DNA from: Deltaproteobacteria bacterium
GTDB lineage: Bacteria > Bdellovibrionota > UBA1018 > UBA923
Assembly (NCBI GenBank): GCA_016194795.1
Contig: JACQAX010000204.1
Span: 1-9,375 of the forward strand
DNA length: 9,375 nt
Reading direction: 5' to 3'
Below the pieces are notes generated by a model, which did no database searches, was not told where the DNA came from, and saw nothing but the letters and a program-made list of their open reading frames with translations. Positions 6,317 through 9,375 of the stretch are shown here, piece by piece. A program made the position numbers and the translations under genes. Each line of letters begins with the position of its first letter. Positions within the stretch are counted from its first letter, which is position 1.

Positions 6317-6360
6317 AAAGCCCGGGACTCCTCAGCTGAGTAACCCGGGCTTTTCTTTTT
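6317..6360. terminator. Strong bidirectional intrinsic terminator
   Basis: A 10-bp stem AAAGCCCGGG/CCCGGGCTTT (6317-6326 with 6344-6353) contains an inner ACTC/GAGT pairing (6327-6330 with 6338-6341). On the + strand it is followed by TTTTCTTTTT (6351-6360). On the - strand it is followed by TTTCTGTTTT, about 40 nt after the stop of the aminopeptidase gene. It can end both the M28 transcript and a + strand transcript from the small-ORF region. Confidence 0.9.
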
Positions 6361-6391
6361 CTGTTTCCGAAAACGCTTATTCGCCTACCGT

Positions 6392-7549
6392 CTATTCGCC
6401 CGAAAGCTGGGCGGCGAACGCCACCGCGAGCTTCACGAACTTGGCTGCGTGGTCGGCGTCCAGGAGCTCGTCCCAGGTGTCGCGTTCGGTGTGGATGCGA
6501 TGGTTCATCTCGCCCATGGGCGACTCGAACGGCATGACCGAGGGATAGCCGTAGCGGGTCCAGGACGCGTGATCGCTGCAGCCGTAGCCACAGCGGTCTT
6601 CCTTCACGTCGCCACCCACGTAGAGGCCGTAAAGCTGCTCGGTCCACTGGGTCAGCTCGCGGTCGACGTTGTCGGTGATGAACGTCACGGCATGGGCTTC
6701 GCTGGGATAAGCGACCATGTCGAGCTGCAGAACGGCGCGCACCTTGCGGCCGGTGGCCTGGTAGTGCTGGGCGATCACGCGGCTACCCAGGAGCCCCAGC
6801 TCTTCGGCGGCGTACCCGAAGATCTCGATCGTGCGCTTGGGGCGGGCCTGACTGGAAAGCAGCACCCGGAAAGTCTCGGTGAGCGCCGCGATGCCGGAGG
6901 CGTCGTCGTCGGCTCCAGGAGCCACTTTCGAGCCCCGGCGATTGATGCTGTCGAGGTGGCCGCCGAGCACGACGACGGGAAGCTCAGGGTCGGCTCCCGG
7001 GATCGTGATGCGCACGCTCTTCTGCGCGTACCCGTCGGGGCCGGGGACCGTCTCGACCTTGATGTCGTCGCGGCCGGCTTTGCGGGCCATGTTCTCCCAG
7101 GCGTTGCGCAGCCACTCGGGCGCGCTCGCGCCCTCCGGCGAGCTGGCCAGGCGCGTTTTGAAGTTGCCAGAGTAGGCGCCGACGAAGTCGCGCACGTTAG
7201 GGGCGCGGACGTCGTCGATCAGCTCGGCGATCCAGGGCTGCTTTGAGCCGAGGCTCGGGAGCGCCTCGGTCACGCGCACGCTCGTCTTGTGGCCGGTCTC
7301 GTCGGTGATGTCCATGAAGCCGCCGCAGTGGCCCGTGGTCTCGTGCGAGACCTGCGAGATTTCCGGCACCAGCGCCGCCGGCACGAGAATCACGTTTTCG
7401 GTCAGGACGCGGACTTCGCCCGGAAAGCGAAGCGCGACGGCCTTGGCGAGCGCGGGCGACGTTTCGATCAGACGAAGACCGGCTGGCAGCGAAGCCGCGC
7501 CGGCCTGTACCGCGAGAAAAAGCCCGAAGAGCGAAAATGCGAGTTTCAT
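6392..7549 (-). CDS. Secreted M28 zinc aminopeptidase (leucyl aminopeptidase, Aeromonas/Vibrio type)
   Basis: 385 residues. A signal peptide (MKLAFSLFGLFLAVQAGAAS) precedes a propeptide-like region to about residue 105, then the catalytic M28 domain. All residues known from Vibrio proteolyticus aminopeptidase can be placed: zinc ligands H198 (GGHLDS), bridging D215 (APGADDDASG), E250 with general base E249 (YAAEELGLLGS), D277 (LQLDM) and H353 (RIHTERDT). The disulfide pair C320/C324 lies in CGYGCSDHASW. It should release N-terminal hydrophobic residues from peptides, in the periplasm or outside the cell. ATG 7549 is preceded by a modest GGGGGAT. The gene lies 60 nt after the FecR-domain gene in the same direction, so co-transcription is likely, and it ends at the strong terminator 6317-6360. 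Confidence 0.94.
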   Translation of the reverse strand: MKLAFSLFGLFLAVQAGAASLPAGLRLIETSPALAKAVALRFPGEVRVLTENVILVPAALVPEISQVSHETTGHCGGFMDITDETGHKTSVRVTEALPSLGSKQPWIAELIDDVRAPNVRDFVGAYSGNFKTRLASSPEGASAPEWLRNAWENMARKAGRDDIKVETVPGPDGYAQKSVRITIPGADPELPVVVLGGHLDSINRRGSKVAPGADDDASGIAALTETFRVLLSSQARPKRTIEIFGYAAEELGLLGSRVIAQHYQATGRKVRAVLQLDMVAYPSEAHAVTFITDNVDRELTQWTEQLYGLYVGGDVKEDRCGYGCSDHASWTRYGYPSVMPFESPMGEMNHRIHTERDTWDELLDADHAAKFVKLAVAFAAQLSGE

Positions 7550-7609
7550 GGATTTGGATCCCCCGTTTGGGCAAAATGCTCGGGCTCGCGCGTCGCTTCG
7601 TCAAGCTGG

Positions 7610-8347
7610 TCAGTTAAAAAGATTCTTGAGGTCCTGGATGCGCTTCGGCGCGGGGATTTTCGGCATGTCAGGAACGAGCTTCGGCACCGCCGGCATCGCA
7701 GGCACGAAGCTTTTTGGAAGCGCCTTGAACGGGTCGATCTTCAGACGGTTGAGCAATTCCTGGGGGCTGAACTGACGGGCTGCGGCGGGAAGCGCCATTC
7801 CCGGCGCGAGCGCGCTCATCATGCCGGCGCCGACGTCGAGAAACGAGCCGGGCTTCAGGAGATCGGTGAAGCTCTTGGCCAGCGAAACCGTTCCATCGAG
7901 AGTGTGGACCTGCGACTGGCCCGCTTTCGGGTCGTGCTCGACGACGAACTCGGTGCCACGAACGCCCATGGCCGCCGTCGGCGTTTCGACGACGAAAGGC
8001 TGGTCGCTCGAGTAGTGTTGTTTCACCCACGTGTGGAGCATGCCGTATAGAAGCGACAGGCGCGTCGAGTGGCGCTGGGGCGTCGCGATGTCTTTGACGA
8101 CCAGGTCGCTCGACGGGCCAACCACGATCTCGCTTTCGTCCTTGAGCGTGATCGCCACGCTCTGGCCGGCGCCCGTGAGGACGTGGTCCGCGGTATAGAG
8201 GCTGTCCCCGACGCTCGCGACGAGCGTTCCCTGAGCGTTTCTCACTTTCACGTCCTGGGCGCCGTCGATCCGGGCCACCTTGCCGGCCGGGAGCTGGCTC
8301 TGGCCCCAGGCGACGGAGAGCGCGACTAAGACTGGAGCGATTTGCAT
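7610..8347 (-). CDS. Secreted FecR-domain protein
   Basis: 245 residues. A short signal peptide (about 1-18, ending GQSQ) is followed by a FecR domain at about 48-156. Recognisable parts are GDSLYTADHVLTGAGQSVAI, the acidic turn KDESEIVVGPSSDLVV, the signature FVVETPTAAMGVRGTEFVV (118-136), and DGTVSLA. The C-terminal third is rich in Pro, with spaced P-x-x-P steps at 207-235, and probably extended. Classical FecR is an anti-sigma regulator with an N-terminal cytoplasmic part; this protein lacks that and has no sigma factor beside it, so the domain is more likely a periplasmic or surface structural module. The ATG is fixed, because an in-frame stop lies just upstream with no other start between. 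No Shine-Dalgarno fits, and the -10 box is 6 nt from the ATG, so the mRNA is probably leaderless. Confidence 0.85.
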   Translation of the reverse strand: MQIAPVLVALSVAWGQSQLPAGKVARIDGAQDVKVRNAQGTLVASVGDSLYTADHVLTGAGQSVAITLKDESEIVVGPSSDLVVKDIATPQRHSTRLSLLYGMLHTWVKQHYSSDQPFVVETPTAAMGVRGTEFVVEHDPKAGQSQVHTLDGTVSLAKSFTDLLKPGSFLDVGAGMMSALAPGMALPAAARQFSPQELLNRLKIDPFKALPKSFVPAMPAVPKLVPDMPKIPAPKRIQDLKNLFN

Positions 8348-8368
8348 TGGTCTAGTATACTCAGACCA
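8348..8368. promoter_or_regulatory. Divergent symmetric promoter shared by the FecR and DUF2330 genes
   Basis: The palindrome AGTATACT (8354-8361) supplies TATACT as a -10 box on both strands. Each box ends 6 nt before its ATG (8368 on +, 8347 on -), so the A of each ATG falls at the expected transcription start. Arms TGGTCT (8348-8353) and AGACCA (8363-8368) form an outer dyad around it. No -35 hexamer is evident on either side. There is no room for a ribosome binding site. Confidence 0.7.
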
Positions 8369-9231
8369 TGACGATTATTCTCGGATTCTTGAGTGCCGCG
8401 CAGGCCGTCGCCTGCATGGCTTTGAGCAACTCGCCCGTGAAGATCCAGCGCGAAGAGACGGCGATCGTCTGGGACGACCAGAAAAAAATCGAGCACTTCA
8501 TTCGCAAGGTCGACTTCAAAACGAGCGCCAAGGACCTCGGCTTTCTCGTGCCGGTTCCGGCCAAGCCCGAGATCGCCGAAGCCGACGGCAAGGCCTTCGA
8601 GCGGCTCCAGAAAGAGTTCGGCGGGCCCGAGCCGCTCTCGGCCGCGGCCCCGCAGACGCGTTCGGCCGGCGCCGGCGCGAACGCCGGCACCGTGACGGTG
8701 CTCGAGGAGAAGCGCGTGGCCGGGCTCGACGTCGCGGTGCTCGAGGCGAGCAATGCCAAGGCGCTCGCCGACTGGCTCTCGAAGAACGGCTATCCTTCGC
8801 GTCCGGCGGCCGAAAAATGGCTCGAGTCGTACGTGAAGGCCCAGTTCAAGATCGTGGCCTTCAAGTACGCGGGTGGCGGGCCCGGCTCGGACGTCATCGC
8901 TTCGAAAGCCGTGCGCCTCTCGTTCGCGGCGCCGTACCCGTTCTATCCTTATAAAGAGCCCTCGGACGCCGAGTCGCCTCTCGGGCGCCAGCTTCGCGTC
9001 TATCTTTTCGCGCCCCGCGTGGCGCACGCCTACACTTACAACGGGACTTCGCGCGTCGAGTGGACGGCCGCGACGACCTTCTCGGGCGAGGTGAGCAACC
9101 CGACGCTCGCGCTGGCAGGAATTCTCCCACCGGCGCAGATTCCGTCGGGCGCGCTCACCGTGACGTCGTTTCTCGACGGCTCGCTCAAGCGTCCCGATAA
9201 CGCCGAGCTCTTCTTCGAGCGAGCGCCGTAG
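8368..9231 (+). CDS. DUF2330-family secreted protein
   Basis: 287 residues. The hydrophobic N-terminus MTIILGFLSAAQAVA, followed by Cys16, acts as a signal peptide though it has no basic residue. DUF2330 features follow: ACMALSNSPVKIQREETAIVW, then IRKVDFKTSAKDLGFLVPVP-AKPEI (47-69), then AFERLQKEFGGPEP. An Ala/Gly-rich linker (91-108) precedes a second part with LDVAVLEASNAKALADWLSKNGY, typical of the family. The strand AVRLSFAAPYPFYP (181-194) and a late hydrophobic segment without a clear membrane anchor complete it. Function of the family is unknown. A lipoprotein reading of Cys16 is possible, but the lipobox (AVAC) is poor and a Cys here is common in the family. ATG 8368 is the only start: an in-frame TAG lies at 8353. 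Confidence 0.8.
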   Translation: MTIILGFLSAAQAVACMALSNSPVKIQREETAIVWDDQKKIEHFIRKVDFKTSAKDLGFLVPVPAKPEIAEADGKAFERLQKEFGGPEPLSAAAPQTRSAGAGANAGTVTVLEEKRVAGLDVAVLEASNAKALADWLSKNGYPSRPAAEKWLESYVKAQFKIVAFKYAGGGPGSDVIASKAVRLSFAAPYPFYPYKEPSDAESPLGRQLRVYLFAPRVAHAYTYNGTSRVEWTAATTFSGEVSNPTLALAGILPPAQIPSGALTVTSFLDGSLKRPDNAELFFERAP

Positions 9232-9237
9232 TCGAGC

Positions 9238-9375
9238 TCAGTGTCCGGGGCCACCCATATTGGGCGAGCCGGGACCGGTGCCGGTGCCGGGCGTGCTGCC
9301 CGGCGTGGTGCTCGTGGTGGGACCCGACTGCACCGGGCTCACGTTCTTGGTGCCGCTTGCGCCGCTCGAGCCGCG
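9238..9375 (-). CDS. C-terminal end of a Gly/Pro/Thr/Ser-rich protein (5' part outside window)
   Basis: The frame ending in TGA at 9238-9240 is open to the window edge (45 codons). It encodes a low-complexity tail: GSSGASGTKNVSPVQSG, then TTSTTPGSTPGTGTGPGSP, then NMGGPGH. Third positions are almost all G or C, as in neighbouring genes. The compositional pattern is that of a disordered linker or surface-exposed tail. It converges on the DUF2330 gene with 6 bp between the two stops. The function cannot be judged from this piece. Confidence 0.6.
   Translation of the reverse strand, partial: RGSSGASGTKNVSPVQSGPTTSTTPGSTPGTGTGPGSPNMGGPGH

Noticed and set aside
5880..6360. Retron, tmRNA, RNase P RNA or cyclic di-GMP riboswitch
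   Set aside because: There is no reverse transcriptase nearby, and none of the conserved core sequences of these RNAs was found on either strand by eye.
8368..8415. Lipobox in the DUF2330 protein (AVA-Cys16)
   Set aside because: The -3 residue is Ala rather than Leu/Val/Ile and the N-terminus has no basic residue. A Cys at this point is usual in the family, so ordinary signal peptidase I export is as likely.
1..9375. CRISPR array, tRNA or rRNA genes
   Set aside because: No regularly spaced repeats and no tRNA- or rRNA-like sequences were seen. The GTTCGAAGC near 6020 resembles a T-loop but has no cloverleaf around it.

Overview
The window reads as a GC-rich Gram-negative chromosome segment. 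Outer-membrane and secreted proteins, a membrane-bound PilZ protein, a FecR-domain protein and a DUF2330 protein together recall Bdellovibrionota/Oligoflexia or Myxococcota-type bacteria. That placement is an inference from gene content only; no marker gene is present.

Region by region. (1) 1-3328, + strand: the end of a leucine/isovalerate degradation operon. It holds a methylglutaconyl-CoA hydratase (liuC-like, cut by the window edge), the biotin-carrying alpha subunit of methylcrotonyl-CoA carboxylase (liuD-like, short form) and HMG-CoA lyase (liuE-like). The genes are joined by overlapping stop/start codons. The carboxyltransferase subunit and isovaleryl-CoA dehydrogenase are not in the window and probably lie upstream. 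(2) 3386-3811, +: a small outer-membrane beta-barrel, apparently without a Shine-Dalgarno. (3) 3808-5749, -: a PilZ membrane protein and the tRNA adenosine deaminase TadA (overlapping genes), then an Xre-type HTH regulator bracketed by an exact 22-bp inverted repeat. (4) 5750-6391: no long gene. It contains a 52-codon ORF with a textbook ribosome binding site, about 220 nt of consecutive GC-rich hairpins, and a strong bidirectional terminator. (5) 6392-8347, -: a FecR-domain secreted protein followed by a secreted M28 zinc aminopeptidase close to the Aeromonas/Vibrio enzyme. (6) 8368-9231, +: a DUF2330 protein, divergent from the FecR gene. Only 20 bp separate the two ATGs, and those 20 bp carry a symmetric -10 element. 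(7) 9238-9375, -: the low-complexity C-terminus of a gene that continues beyond the window.

How it works together: the liu genes turn methylcrotonyl-CoA into acetyl-CoA and acetoacetate, and the secreted aminopeptidase would release amino acids (typically leucine) from peptides. Both fit a protein-feeding lifestyle, although nothing in the sequence links their regulation. The points most worth a second look are the minimal leaderless divergent promoter at 8348-8368, the inverted-repeat-flanked regulator, and the small ORF plus structured RNA at 5898-6360.
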